Shown: positions 1-8,653, counted from the stretch's first letter. The stretch is DNA of 42,474 nucleotides from CALZJC01 sp041574955 (GCA_041574955.1 JBFGNS010000014.1:1-42474), one strand, 5' to 3'. The notes: generated from the letters alone by a model not told the origin. Made by a program: numbers and translations.

Positions 1-1
1 C

Positions 2-919
2 TGGGGCCCGCCGCCGGCCGACGACCCGCGGGCCGCTGCCGGGGACGGGCCCTCCGACGGCCCGCCCGGCGGGGGTGCCGAGGAACTCGCCGGCGCCGGC
101 ATTCCGGGGGCCTCGCCACGGCGTCCTGGTGCGTTGGCCGGCGGGCTGCAGCCGCCTGCAGCGACAGCCGTGACGGCTCCGGACACGCCGCTTCGCATCA
201 GGCCGGCGGCGGCGGCGGGGCCGGGGCCGGCACCGGAAGCGCCCGGGATGCCCGTCCGCGATCCAGCCGCGCCCTCCCCGGGTGCGGCGACCTCGACCCC
301 GGCGGCGCCGCCCGCGGCCCGGCTCTCCCTGGTCGACCAGGATCCGACGCCCCTGGCGCCAGCGGCCACCGCGATCGCGGCTCCGCGCACGGCGTCCGCC
401 GCCCCGCGTGGGTGGTCCACGGCCGCGCGCCACCCGGCTCGCCGTTCGGCGAGTGTCGTCACCGATCGGGCGCGCGCGGCGACGCTCGCCCCGGCCGGAA
501 CGGCCGCCGGCTCGCCCCCGGCGCCGAACGCCGAACGTGCTTCGTTGCGGCCGGGGATCAGGGTCGCCGCCGCCGCCCCGGCCGCCGGCGTGGAGGTTCC
601 TACGGCGACCGGCAGCGCCGCGGCCCGCTCGATGTCGTCCGCGACCGCCGCTCGGCCGGCGTCGCCGGTGACTCCACGGGCCGGCGTGCAGCGCCCGGCG
701 GCCGACCGGCGGCGTGAGCCGGCCGCGGCCGCGCTGCCGGCTATCCAGCCGCCGCCCGTTGGCTCGCCGGCGCCGCTGACGGCCGGACCCGATCCGCTCA
801 CGGCGGCGGGTGGCCGCGCCGCTCTACCGGTAGGGCTGCACGCCGACCCGGCCGAGCTGGCGGACCGCCTGGCGCTGCTGCTGGCGGACGAGGCGGACCT
901 GCGGGGGATCGATCCATGA
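2..919 (+). CDS. Pro/Ala-rich protein of the injection-system operon, 5'-partial
   Basis: The reading frame is open from the first bases of the window with no stop, so the gene very probably starts upstream; an internal TTG at 134 is only a fallback start. Almost the whole visible length is low-complexity Ala/Pro/Arg/Gly sequence with no recognisable fold. Only the last 30 or so residues look structured, a short amphipathic helix rich in Leu, Asp and Ala ending in RGIDP. The stop overlaps the next ATG (ATGA), so it is translationally coupled to the baseplate genes. Injection-system clusters often carry a poorly conserved linker-rich protein between tube and baseplate genes; I infer that role from position only. 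The Pro/Ala richness could partly reflect the extreme GC bias, but the frame is unbroken and coupled, so I take it as real. Confidence 0.55.
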   Translation, partial: WGPPPADDPRAAAGDGPSDGPPGGGAEELAGAGIPGASPRRPGALAGGLQPPAATAVTAPDTPLRIRPAAAAGPGPAPEAPGMPVRDPAAPSPGAATSTPAAPPAARLSLVDQDPTPLAPAATAIAAPRTASAAPRGWSTAARHPARRSASVVTDRARAATLAPAGTAAGSPPAPNAERASLRPGIRVAAAAPAAGVEVPTATGSAAARSMSSATAARPASPVTPRAGVQRPAADRRREPAAAALPAIQPPPVGSPAPLTAGPDPLTAAGGRAALPVGLHADPAELADRLALLLADEADLRGIDP

Positions 920-1578
920 GCGACGAGCGCCCGGTGCCGCTGCTCGGGGAGGTCTCCCTCGAACTGGTGCAGTCGATCGAGCACTCGGTCAACGCCGGCT
1001 TCGCCTCGACCGTGATCGGCGGGTTGGACGGCGAGCTGCAGCAGCGTCTGGCTCGCCGCTCGCACCGCATCGCCATCTCTGGTCTGCTGATCGGCGAAGA
1101 CTGGGCCGAAGCCCTCGACAAGCTGCAGCAGGCGGCGGCGAGCGGCGAGGAGCAGACCTTCGCCGCCGACATCACCTCGGCGCTCGATCTGCAGCAGGTG
1201 GTTGTGACCTCGTTCCACGCCACCGAGGCGGCCGGCCGGCCGGAGCGCGTCAGCTACCGGATCGAGCTAGCCGAGAGTCCGCCGCTGCCGCCGCCGGCGC
1301 AGCTCGAAGGCTTCGGCGGGCTGGACGATTTCGGTCTCGGCGACCTCGGCTTCGACACCGACATCCTGGGCGATCTGATGGACATGGCCGGCGACATCGC
1401 GGGCGCCATCGACGGCGCGCTCGACATCCTCGACGCGCTCGGGGCGCTGGCCAACCTGGACGGGCTGTCGATGGGCGACGTGCTGTCGCCGCTCGAGGCC
1501 AAGGTCGGCGAGGCCAGCGGCCTGGGCGAGTCGTTCGCCAGCGCCGCCGGCGACCTTTCGAGGCTGTTCTCGGGATGA
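916..1578 (+). CDS. Baseplate adaptor-like protein (phage DNA-circulation/gp43-like N-terminal fold)
   Basis: This 220-residue protein overlaps its neighbours on both sides by ATGA. Residues about 45-125 contain a pattern of a basic strand (RRSHRIAISG), a helix (DWAEALDKLQQA), and beta strands (FAADITSALDL, QVVVTSFHA, RVSYRIELAE). This resembles the N-terminal domain of Mu/P2-type tail adaptor (DNA-circularisation) proteins and the adaptor barrel that joins tail tube to hub. The C-terminal 90 residues are Gly/Asp/Leu-rich amphipathic helices (FGGLDDFGLGDLG onwards) without a LysM domain, whereas many eCIS adaptors (Afp7 type) carry LysM. Its position directly before the gp27-like hub supports an adaptor role. 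The family match is by eye and could be a looser structural resemblance. Confidence 0.5.
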   Translation: MSDERPVPLLGEVSLELVQSIEHSVNAGFASTVIGGLDGELQQRLARRSHRIAISGLLIGEDWAEALDKLQQAAASGEEQTFAADITSALDLQQVVVTSFHATEAAGRPERVSYRIELAESPPLPPPAQLEGFGGLDDFGLGDLGFDTDILGDLMDMAGDIAGAIDGALDILDALGALANLDGLSMGDVLSPLEAKVGEASGLGESFASAAGDLSRLFSG

Positions 1579-2597
1579 GCGTCCAACCCAAAGCCTCGGT
1601 CGACCTGGGCAACCTGCGCTACGAGACGCACATCGAGCGCGTGCGGGTGGAGCTGGCGATGCTGCCGGCGGTGGGCAGCTTCCGCGTCCGGCTGCCGGCC
1701 GGCGTCGAGGTCAGTGCCGCCCCCGGCGATACGGGCAAGCTGGTGCTCGAAGGCCCCGATGGCTCCGAGACCGTCCTCACCGGTAAGGTCCGCAGCCTTC
1801 GCCGGCGGCTTTCGGCGACCGAGGTGGTGGTGGCCGACGCCGCCGCCGATCTCGGCCGGCTGCGTCCGGCGGCCACCTACCAGGCGCAGGACGTCGGCGC
1901 CATGGTCAAGGCGCTGGCCGCCGACGCCGGGGCGGAGGTGGGCTCGATCGAGGGGCTCGATCTCGAGCTGGCGGCTTATGTTGCCCACCAGCGCTGGACT
2001 GCCGCCCAGCACGTCGCCTACCTCGCCGAGCTGGCGGGGGCGTGGGCTGCGTGCGAGAGCGGCGGCGGGCTGTCGGCCGCGCCCTGGCCCGACGAGCCCG
2101 AGCTGGCGCTGCTCTACGGCCGCGAGATCGAGCGCTACGAGTCGCGGCTCGACGCCCCGCCCGAGGCGCGCGAGCTGAGGCTGGGCAGCGGCCCCGGTGG
2201 CGCCGCCGGCGCCCCCGACGCCCTGCGTCATACGCTGGCCGCGCTGCCTGCCGACGCCGATGCGCCGGGCCCGGGCGCGGTGCGGCGGCCGGTGCCGGTG
2301 CTGCGCACGCCCGACGCCGCGCTGATCGCCTCGGCCGCTGCCGACGGCGCCGGTGCGCGGCGCAGCGAGCGGATGGTGGCGGAGGCGATCCTGCTGCCGG
2401 CGCTGCGGCCCGGCGTGGCGATCGAGGTCCAGGAGCTGCCAAACGGTGCGTCGGGCGGCCCCTGGGTGATCACCCGGGTCACCCACCGCTTCGGCGCCGG
2501 TGTGCCGGCGGCGACGCGGCTGTGGGGCGAATCGGCGGGAGCGGGCGGCGGCTCGCTGCTCGACCAGCTGCTGAGTGCGGTGGGAGGACTGCTGTGA
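1575..2597 (+). CDS. Baseplate hub protein, gp27/phage late control gpD-like
   Basis: The 340-residue protein has the layout of the gp27/gpD hub. An N-terminal beta domain (residues about 5-110) has strands VELAMLPAVGSFRVRLP and the KLVLEGPDG...VLTGKVRSLRRRL turn. A middle region has the AMVKALAADAG helix and a YVAHQRWTAAQHVAYLAELAGAWA stretch, typical of the domain that precedes the second barrel. A C-terminal strand pair reads LRPGVAIEVQELPN...WVITRVTHRF. In VgrG and Afp8 this hub is fused to the gp5-like spike; here the spike is the next gene. It starts with ATG inside the previous stop (ATGA) and its own stop overlaps the next GTG. It should form the trimeric hub that links the inner tube to the spike. 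Confidence 0.82.
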   Translation: MSVQPKASVDLGNLRYETHIERVRVELAMLPAVGSFRVRLPAGVEVSAAPGDTGKLVLEGPDGSETVLTGKVRSLRRRLSATEVVVADAAADLGRLRPAATYQAQDVGAMVKALAADAGAEVGSIEGLDLELAAYVAHQRWTAAQHVAYLAELAGAWAACESGGGLSAAPWPDEPELALLYGREIERYESRLDAPPEARELRLGSGPGGAAGAPDALRHTLAALPADADAPGPGAVRRPVPVLRTPDAALIASAAADGAGARRSERMVAEAILLPALRPGVAIEVQELPNGASGGPWVITRVTHRFGAGVPAATRLWGESAGAGGGSLLDQLLSAVGGLL

Positions 2598-3256
2598 GCT
2601 CGGCGCTCTACGACAGCGTGGCGCGCATCGCCCGGCACGAGGCGGGCAGCCGGACGGCGGCGGCGGTGGGCCGGGTGACCGAGGTGTTCACCGCCCCCGG
2701 CGCGGTGGCCGACCACGCGGTGACGGTGGAGCTCAGGGAATCGGGCCTGCTGCTGCCGCGGGTGCCGGTGGCGGTGGGGGTGATGGGCTTCGCCGCCATC
2801 CCCGAGGTCGACGACCTGGTGGTGGTGGTCTTCGCCCACGGCAGCCTCGACGCGCCGGTGGTGGTGGGCCGGCTGTACAACACCGACGAGGACCCGCCCG
2901 ATCACGCCGCCAGCGAGATCGTCCTGCGGTTGCCGTCGCGCGAGTCGACCAAGCAGCTCGAGCTGGTGGTGAGCGGCGGGGAGCCGGCGGTGCGTCTCGA
3001 CCTGTCCGACACCGTGCACGTGGAGCTGCTCGGCGACAGCCTGTCGCTCAAGGTGGGCGACGCGCTCGAGGTGCGCGTCGAGCAGGGTGGTGGTGGGCGG
3101 GTGTCGGTGGCCGCCGGCCAGTCGCAGATCACCCTCAAGCAGGACGGCGACGTGACGGTGTCGGCGGCCGGCAAGCTGAAGCTCGAGGGAACCGAGGTCG
3201 AGGTCGCCGGCTCGGCCAGCGTGAAGCTGTCGGGAGCGCAGGTCGAGATCAACTAG
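2594..3256 (+). CDS. Central spike protein, gp5/gpV-like (OB fold plus beta-helix)
   Basis: The start is GTG at 2594 overlapping the previous TGA. Of the 220 residues, about 10-105 form the gp5/gpV OB-fold: GRVTEVFTA, VTVELRES, LLPRVPVAVG, then IPEVDDLVVVVFAHG and PVVVGRLYN, the standard end of this domain. Residues about 115-220 are a run of short alternating strands (VHVELLGDSLSLKVGDALEVRV, QITLKQDGDVTVSA, KLKLEGTEVEVAGSASVKLSGAQVEI). This fits the trimeric beta-helix needle. The protein is the spike half of a VgrG that is encoded in two pieces here. It sits between the hub and the PAAR tip, the order expected for spike assembly. A longer in-frame extension upstream of 2594 is shadow sequence inside the hub gene. 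Confidence 0.85.
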   Translation: MSSALYDSVARIARHEAGSRTAAAVGRVTEVFTAPGAVADHAVTVELRESGLLLPRVPVAVGVMGFAAIPEVDDLVVVVFAHGSLDAPVVVGRLYNTDEDPPDHAASEIVLRLPSRESTKQLELVVSGGEPAVRLDLSDTVHVELLGDSLSLKVGDALEVRVEQGGGGRVSVAAGQSQITLKQDGDVTVSAAGKLKLEGTEVEVAGSASVKLSGAQVEIN

Positions 3257-3287
3257 CCGGTCAGCCGAACCGAGTGGAGACCGATTG

Positions 3288-3686
3288 ATGGGAGTGCCAG
3301 CCGCCACCGCCAGCCACGCGGTCGTCGCCGTCGACACCCACATCGTGCTGGTGCCCTCACCCGGCGGGCCGGTGCCGACCCCGCTGCCGCACCCGTTCAG
3401 CGGCACGCTCGACGGCGGCCTGATCACGGCGGTCAAGATCGCCGGGCAGCCGGCGGCGGTGGTGGGATCGACCGCCACCAACAACCCGCCCCACCTGCCC
3501 ACCCCACCCGGCACCAGCTTCCAGAAGCCGCCGGCCAACCGCGGCACGGTGGCGATGGGCAGTGCGACGGTTCGCATCGGCGGCAAGCCGGCGGCGCGCA
3601 CCGGCGACCCGGTAACCACCTGCAACGACCCGGCCGATCTGCCCGTGGGCAAGATCGTCGCCGCCGGCATGGTGAGGATCGGCTAG
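3288..3686 (+). CDS. PAAR-domain spike-tip protein
   Basis: A PAAR protein of 132 residues that caps the spike as a metal-bound cone. The literal PAAR tetrapeptide is at residues 101-104 (GGKPAARTGD), followed by VTTCNDP. Candidate metal ligands are three His residues (DTHIV, PHPF, PPHLP) plus the Cys of TTCNDP, matching the three-His/one-Cys site known for PAAR tips. I chose ATG 3288 because a GGAG ribosome site lies at 3276-3279, eight bases upstream; a TTG at 3285 in the same frame is the alternative. There is no C-terminal toxin extension, so this is a bare tip. The 31-bp gap before it is the largest in the operon so far. Confidence 0.9.
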   Translation: MGVPAATASHAVVAVDTHIVLVPSPGGPVPTPLPHPFSGTLDGGLITAVKIAGQPAAVVGSTATNNPPHLPTPPGTSFQKPPANRGTVAMGSATVRIGGKPAARTGDPVTTCNDPADLPVGKIVAAGMVRIG

Positions 3687-3690
3687 CGCG

Positions 3691-4158
3691 ATGAGCACCT
3701 CGCTCGGCATCGACCTGTCGGTGGTCCCCTACCTGGTGGCCTGGGACGGCGGCAGCTACGACTTCGCCAGGCGGCTCACCGGCGCGCGTCGCAACCTGGC
3801 GGCGGACGCTTCCGAGGCCTACGACCTGGCGGTCCACGAGGAGCGCGAGAACCTCGCGCAGGCGCTCATCCTGCGGCTGATGACGGCGCGCGGCGAGCTC
3901 GCCGAGCTGGGCCATGCCGCCTACGGCTCGCGGCTGCACGAGCTCATCGGCCGGCGCAAGACCGAGGCGCTGCGCAACCTGTGCCGCGCCTTCGTGCTGG
4001 AGGTGGTGGCGCAGGAGCCACGGGTGGAGGACCAGGCGGTGGAGCTGGTCTTCCACCCGCAGCAGGAGAGCTCCGCGTCGTTCGTTTTTACCCTCGCCGT
4101 GCGCCCGCGCCTGGGAGATGGTGAGCCCGTCGGGCTGACTCTGGAGGTGGCGCTGTGA
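3691..4158 (+). CDS. Baseplate wedge protein, gp25/GPW family
   Basis: This 155-residue protein shows the gp25/GPW family core: an N-terminal strand-turn, then LILRLMTARGELAELGHAAYGSRLHELIG. The GEL...YGSRL segment is the family hallmark in phage, T6SS (TssE-like) and eCIS baseplates. A long helix follows (KTEALRNLCRAFVLEVVAQEPRV), then a C-terminal strand pair (ASFVFTLAVRPR, VGLTLEVAL). Together with the J and I proteins encoded next it should make the wedge that triggers sheath contraction. The stop overlaps the GTG of the J gene. Length and order fit Afp9-type proteins. Confidence 0.9.
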   Translation: MSTSLGIDLSVVPYLVAWDGGSYDFARRLTGARRNLAADASEAYDLAVHEERENLAQALILRLMTARGELAELGHAAYGSRLHELIGRRKTEALRNLCRAFVLEVVAQEPRVEDQAVELVFHPQQESSASFVFTLAVRPRLGDGEPVGLTLEVAL

Positions 4159-5879
4159 GCTTCGTGCCGCGCGGCTACGAGGAGATCGTCCGCGATCTGC
4201 TCACCACCCTCACGGGCGGCACCGTGCGCGAGAGCCTGACCGTGCCGCCCGAGGGGTTCGAGATCGCCCTCGACAAGCTGCGCGACCGGCCAGTAAGGCG
4301 TATCTCGCACCTCCAAGGCACGGCGCTGGTCGGTATGCGCGACAACCAGCGCGAGATCCCGTACCGCTTCACCGCCGCCGACTTCGAGCTGGTCTCGGAA
4401 GACGGCAACGGCGGCGGCGAGGGCGACCTCATCCGCTTCCGCGAGTCCGGCCGCCGGCCGGTGCCGGGCTCGACGCTGACCGTCAACTACTACCCGGTGC
4501 AGACCGACCCGGTGCCGCTCACCGACCTCAACGTCGGCTCGGTGGCCCGCACCCTGTTCGAGACCTTCGCCCGCGAGCTCGCGCTGGCCTATCTCAACCT
4601 GGAGACGATCTACGAGTCCGCCTTCCTCGACACCGCCACCGGCAACGCCCTCGAGAAGGTGGTGGCGCTGGTGGGAGTGAAACGGCTCGCCGCCCGCCAC
4701 CCGGTGGCGCGGGTGCGCTTCACCCGGCAGGCCGGCACCCCGGGACAGATCACCGTGCCGGCGGGCACCGCGGTGGTCGACGCCGCCGGCAACCGCTACC
4801 TGACGGTCAGCGGCGTCACGCTCGAGGCCTACGAGACCACGCGCGAGGTGCAGGCGGCGGGCGAAACGGCGACCACCGCGGTGGTCGCGGCGGCAGCGCT
4901 CGACCGGCTGGAGCAGGTGGTGGCCGGCGTCTCGCAGGTGACCAACCCGGAGCCGGCGCGCCAGCTCAGCTCGCCCGAGAGCGACGACGAGCTGCGGCGC
5001 CGGGCGCGCAGCGCGCTGGCGGGGGTGGATCGCGGCACGCTCAGCGCCCTGCGGTTCGGCCTCGAATCGATCGCCGGCGTCAACCAGGTGGCGATCGTCG
5101 AGCGGCCGGCGGGGGTGGCGGGCGAGGTGCGCATCGAGGTGGCGTTCGGCGACGACAGCCCCGAGGTGCGGGACGAGGTGGCGCGGCGGATCGAGGAGCT
5201 GCGGCCGGCCGGCATCCGGGTGCTGTTCGGCGAGGCTGCGCGTCGCGAGATCCAGGTGCGGGCGGCGCTGACGTTGGCCGGCAGCTCGCTGCCGGAGGCC
5301 GAGCTGACGGCTCTGCGAGGCGACCTCGAGGGCCGTCTCGAGCAGTACCTCACCGCGCTGGCGCCGGGAGCGACGGCACGCCGCGCCAAGCTGTCGGCGC
5401 TGGCGCTCGAGGACGACCGCATCGTCGACGCCCAGATCGCCCTGGTGGCGGGCGGCGTCGAGAGCGAGGAGCTGACTCTCGGCGACGGCGAGGTGCTGGA
5501 CGTCACCGCTTTCGAGTTCCCGCCGCCGGCGTTCGAGACGGCGGCCGAGGGCCCGCTGGCGCCGGCGGTGGTCGGTGCGGTCCTGCCGTTGCTGCTCGAG
5601 ACCGGCGTGAGCCTGGCCGAGGCGCGCTCGGCCATCGAGCCGGCCTACGCCGCCCACCTCGACTCGCGCGGTCCGGACGCGACGCTCGACGTCGACGGCC
5701 TGGTCGCCGCCATCCGCGACGACAGCCGCTTCGCGCTGGTGCGCGCCGACGTGCTGGTGACGGTGGAGAGCGGCGGCCGCTTCCTGCAGCTCACCGACGG
5801 CGCCGGCGCCTACACACCGCAGGCGGGTGAGATCCTGATCGCCGGCACGATCGACATCGAGGACCGGACGGGGGCCTGA
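4155..5879 (+). CDS. Baseplate J-like wedge protein
   Basis: A 574-residue member of the baseplate J (gp6/gpJ) family. The N-terminal region carries a helix FETFARELALAYLNLETIYESAFLDTATG followed by LEKVVALVGVKR, which is classic for the family. Next is the beta domain (VRFTRQAGTPGQITVPAGTAV, residues about 185-215). Residues about 270-320 give the conserved SPESDDELRRRARSALAG...LESIAGVNQVAIVE block. The C-terminal part (after about 450) is an extra region with strand-rich ends and is less typical. GTG at 4155 overlaps the gp25 stop. It should dimerise with the gpI-like protein encoded one base downstream. Confidence 0.9.
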   Translation: MSFVPRGYEEIVRDLLTTLTGGTVRESLTVPPEGFEIALDKLRDRPVRRISHLQGTALVGMRDNQREIPYRFTAADFELVSEDGNGGGEGDLIRFRESGRRPVPGSTLTVNYYPVQTDPVPLTDLNVGSVARTLFETFARELALAYLNLETIYESAFLDTATGNALEKVVALVGVKRLAARHPVARVRFTRQAGTPGQITVPAGTAVVDAAGNRYLTVSGVTLEAYETTREVQAAGETATTAVVAAAALDRLEQVVAGVSQVTNPEPARQLSSPESDDELRRRARSALAGVDRGTLSALRFGLESIAGVNQVAIVERPAGVAGEVRIEVAFGDDSPEVRDEVARRIEELRPAGIRVLFGEAARREIQVRAALTLAGSSLPEAELTALRGDLEGRLEQYLTALAPGATARRAKLSALALEDDRIVDAQIALVAGGVESEELTLGDGEVLDVTAFEFPPPAFETAAEGPLAPAVVGAVLPLLLETGVSLAEARSAIEPAYAAHLDSRGPDATLDVDGLVAAIRDDSRFALVRADVLVTVESGGRFLQLTDGAGAYTPQAGEILIAGTIDIEDRTGA

Positions 5880-5880
5880 G

Positions 5881-7170
5881 ATGCCGCATCTCGACGCGAT
5901 GTCCGCCCGCCTGCCGCGGCTGTACCGCGACGGCGAGCTGCTGCGCAGCGTGCTCGGGGTGGCGGCGCTGCAGCTCGACGCGCTCGAAGAGGAGGCGCTC
6001 GAGGTGCAGCGCTCGCACTGGTTCGACGCCACCTTCGAGCTCGCCGAGGCGGCCGACCTGGCGGCACTGCTGGACATCGCTCCGGAGAGCTGGCAGGAGC
6101 TGCGCGACTACCGAGCCTGGGTGCACGCCCTGCGCTCGGCGCGGCTCGCCCACGGCGCTGTGACGCCCCAGGCGATCCACGAGTTCGTGCGCAGCTACGG
6201 CTCCGAGTACCAGCGCATCGCGGGCATGCGCGCCGTCGTCGAGCCGCCTGCCTGGCGCGCCGAGCCGGGGTCGCCGACGCCGCTGGTCGAGAACCCGCCG
6301 CTGCGGCGGGTGGCCAGGGTGCCGGCGGTGGGTGGGCTCGAGCCGCTGCAGCGCTTCGAGCTGGAGAACCGTGGCATCGATCCGGGCGCCCTGGGCTGCC
6401 TGATGACCGGGTTGCCGGCGGCGCCCGAGTTCGTGCCGGCGCTGGTCAACCTGACCACCTCCGAGGCACTGGTGTTTCGCGGCAGCGTGCCGCCCGGCGC
6501 CCGGCTGTGGCTGCGCTCGACCACCGGTGGCGAGGCCGAGGCGACGCTCGAGGGCCGCGAGCTGAGCGACCGTCTGGTGTATGTCACGGCGGTCCAGCCG
6601 GGCACGCCGTGGGAGGTGGCGCAGATCGGTAGCCCGGCGCGCGCCCTCACCCTGCTGCCGGGCAAGAACGAGCTGTGGTTCCTGCCGATCGCCCACTACG
6701 ACGACGCCGGTCTCGACCGCTTCCTGCTGGCGCTCGCTGGCCTCGACCTGCGCCAGGGCCGCTTCGACGAGAGCGAGTTCGACCACGCCCTGTTCCTCCA
6801 GCAGCCGGCGGTGCGGATGATCGCCAGCTGGGTGGAGGCGCAGCCGGCGCGCTTCGAGGTCCATCTCGATGCCGCTGCCCTGGTGAGCAGCGCGCCGGGC
6901 GAGGACGGCGGCGATCCGCTGGCGGAGGCGGTGGCGGCGCGCGAGGAGCTCGCCAGCGCGCTCGACGCCGGCGTCCAGCGGCTGCGGCCGGCGGGGGTGG
7001 AGGCGGCGGTGCGGCTCGCCGCGGCGGCCGAGATCCAGGGCCAGATGGACCGCCTGACGGCCGTCCTGCCGCAGACCCACCGCGAGGCGGGCGCGACGGG
7101 GGCCGACCGGCTGCCGGAGGCGGGCGGCGTCTTCGAAGTCACCGAGTTCGACGATTCGACATTCCGCTGA
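5881..7170 (+). CDS. Tail protein I-like baseplate wedge partner
   Basis: This 429-residue protein begins with the gpI-type pattern SARLPRLYRDGELLRSVLGVAALQLDALEEEA. It continues with HWFDATFELAEAADLAALLDI and a helix RAWVHALRSARLAHGAVTPQAIHEFVRSY, as in P2 gpI-like tail proteins of eCIS and phage. Residues about 150-310 form a beta-rich insert including FELENRGIDPGALGCLM and LVFRGSVPPGARLWLRS, which may serve fibre attachment. The C-terminal 130 residues are helical with long Ala/Glu/Arg stretches. ATG at 5881 follows the J stop by one base. The N-terminal family match is good; the rest is not typical of short gpI proteins, so the protein is an extended version. Confidence 0.72.
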   Translation: MPHLDAMSARLPRLYRDGELLRSVLGVAALQLDALEEEALEVQRSHWFDATFELAEAADLAALLDIAPESWQELRDYRAWVHALRSARLAHGAVTPQAIHEFVRSYGSEYQRIAGMRAVVEPPAWRAEPGSPTPLVENPPLRRVARVPAVGGLEPLQRFELENRGIDPGALGCLMTGLPAAPEFVPALVNLTTSEALVFRGSVPPGARLWLRSTTGGEAEATLEGRELSDRLVYVTAVQPGTPWEVAQIGSPARALTLLPGKNELWFLPIAHYDDAGLDRFLLALAGLDLRQGRFDESEFDHALFLQQPAVRMIASWVEAQPARFEVHLDAAALVSSAPGEDGGDPLAEAVAAREELASALDAGVQRLRPAGVEAAVRLAAAAEIQGQMDRLTAVLPQTHREAGATGADRLPEAGGVFEVTEFDDSTFR

Positions 7171-7179
7171 GGTGCACCG

Positions 7180-7677
7180 ATGAAAGGAAAAGTCCGACTG
7201 GAGCTCACCGACGCCGCCGGCGCGCGGCTCGCCGTTCGCCGCGCCGGCAACTCTGTGCTGAGGAGCGGTGGCCGGCTGGTGGCGGAGCTGTTCAGCGGCC
7301 AGGGCACGGCGATCAGCCACATGGCGGTGGGCATCAACGGCGAGCCGGAAGGGGAGGAGTTCGCCACGGTGGCGCTGTCCAACGCGGGCGAGGGGGCGCT
7401 GGTCGGGCCGACCGAGGTGGCCATCCCGACCGAAGCCTTCTCGATCGAGGACGATGCCGAGCGGAGGGTCGTGGTGGTGCGGCTGCGGGCCACGCTGCCG
7501 GCCGGCTCGGCGGTCGGCACGGTGCGCGAGGCGGGGCTGCAGGCGGGTGTCGTGGCCGACGGCGCGGTGCTGTACAACCGCGTCACCTTCGAGCCGATCG
7601 ACAAGGGCGGAGACCACGAGCTGACCCTGTTCTGGGAGGTCAGCTTTCCATACGGCGATCTGCAGTGGCTGATGTAG
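7180..7677 (+). CDS. Beta-rich baseplate/fibre-associated protein, unknown
   Basis: A 165-residue protein that I do not recognise firmly. It is almost all beta strands and short turns: VRLELTDAAG, RLVAELFSGQ, ISHMAVGING, VVVVRLRATLP, then LYNRVTFEPIDKGGDHELTLFWEVSFP at the C-terminus. The pattern 'LYNRV.F..I.K' followed by a 'L.L.W.V.F' strand is one I associate with small proteins next to phage tail-fibre genes. The ATG has GAGGTG as ribosome site 5-6 bases upstream and the gene lies nine bases after the gpI-like gene. A role in joining fibres to the baseplate is inferred from position. Confidence 0.5.
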   Translation: MKGKVRLELTDAAGARLAVRRAGNSVLRSGGRLVAELFSGQGTAISHMAVGINGEPEGEEFATVALSNAGEGALVGPTEVAIPTEAFSIEDDAERRVVVVRLRATLPAGSAVGTVREAGLQAGVVADGAVLYNRVTFEPIDKGGDHELTLFWEVSFPYGDLQWLM

Positions 7678-7693
7678 CCACGAGGGAGACGAG

Positions 7694-8650
7694 ATGAAGA
7701 CCAGCGCCAACATCCAGCTTCGCGGGCACACGCCTGCCAACCGCGACGCGGTCGTGCGGATGACCCACGAGGCCACCGGCAAGGTGGTCGAGCGCAAGCC
7801 GTTCCTCGACGGCAGCCTGTTGATGCGCGACCTGGATCCCGGCAACTACGAGCTCCAGGTGCTTCACCCCAACCTGGTCCAGCCGATCGAGGCGCGCCGG
7901 GTGCGCATCTTCGATCAGCGGCTACCGACCGTGCTGCCGGTGAGGGTGCGCCCCGAGCTGTTCCGCGACACGCCGATCCGCGACGTCCCCGATGCCGACC
8001 TGGCGCCGGTGCAGCAGACCGCCACGTCGGTTGCCGACCGCATCCCGACGATCGCCGGCAAGAGCCCGGGTGAAGCGATCAAGGCGGCCGACTGGAACAC
8101 CCTGGTGGAGTGCGTCGGCGACCTCACCGGCGCCGTCCTCGAGCTCACGGCGCTGGTGTCGCCGCGCGGTCACGATCACCCGGAGATCGCCGAGAAGATC
8201 GACGAGGTGCAGGGCAACCTGCGGCGGTTCGCCGAGTCGTTCGGCCGCAGCCTGCTGGAGCTGCGGCGCGAGATCGAGACGCTGGATCTCGAGCAGACCG
8301 TCGAGGACGCCCTGGCCGGCGCCGACGAGGTGTCGCCGGAGGTGCGGGACCGCTTCACCCGCACCGTCGGCGAGCTGGCCGGCCGCATCCAGGGCGACAC
8401 GCCGCAGTTCACCGGCAAGCTGGCGAACGCCGGCCACACCATCCTGTCGGGCATCAACGAGGTCGCCCAGGCGCAGGGGGACCAGGCCGACGCGTACCGC
8501 GCGCAGCCGGCGGTGGTCAAGCTGACCAACGCCGCGCGCCGCTATGCCGAGGCCGGCAGCCAGGTGACCGCGGAGTCCGAGCTCAAGACCTACCAGCGCA
8601 CCGGAACCGAGAGCGGTGGCCAGAAGCTGCTGCCGATCCTGAGGAGGTAA
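7694..8650 (+). CDS. Putative fibre/baseplate protein with WNT...HDH module
   Basis: The 318-residue protein has a beta-sandwich N-terminus resembling carboxypeptidase-regulatory-like domains (residues about 5-80; FLDGSLLMRDLDPGNYELQVLHP). Next is a module at about 120-170 reading IKAADWNTLVECVGDL...LVSPRGHDHPEI. The rest is helical with coiled-coil character (EVQGNLRRFAESFGRSLLELRREIETL). The WNT...HxH module recurs near the N-terminus of the next gene. A ribosome site GAGGGAG precedes the ATG. The final bases carry the GAGGAGG ribosome site of the next gene. A fibre, chaperone or fibre-anchor role is likely from position and architecture but not shown. Confidence 0.5.
   Translation: MKTSANIQLRGHTPANRDAVVRMTHEATGKVVERKPFLDGSLLMRDLDPGNYELQVLHPNLVQPIEARRVRIFDQRLPTVLPVRVRPELFRDTPIRDVPDADLAPVQQTATSVADRIPTIAGKSPGEAIKAADWNTLVECVGDLTGAVLELTALVSPRGHDHPEIAEKIDEVQGNLRRFAESFGRSLLELRREIETLDLEQTVEDALAGADEVSPEVRDRFTRTVGELAGRIQGDTPQFTGKLANAGHTILSGINEVAQAQGDQADAYRAQPAVVKLTNAARRYAEAGSQVTAESELKTYQRTGTESGGQKLLPILRR
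8641..8647 (+). promoter_or_regulatory. Ribosome binding site deciding the start of the 8654 gene
   Basis: GAGGAGG lies six bases before GTG 8654, inside the last codons of the preceding gene. It supports the GTG start rather than a later one. Confidence 0.7.
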
Positions 8651-8653
8651 CCC

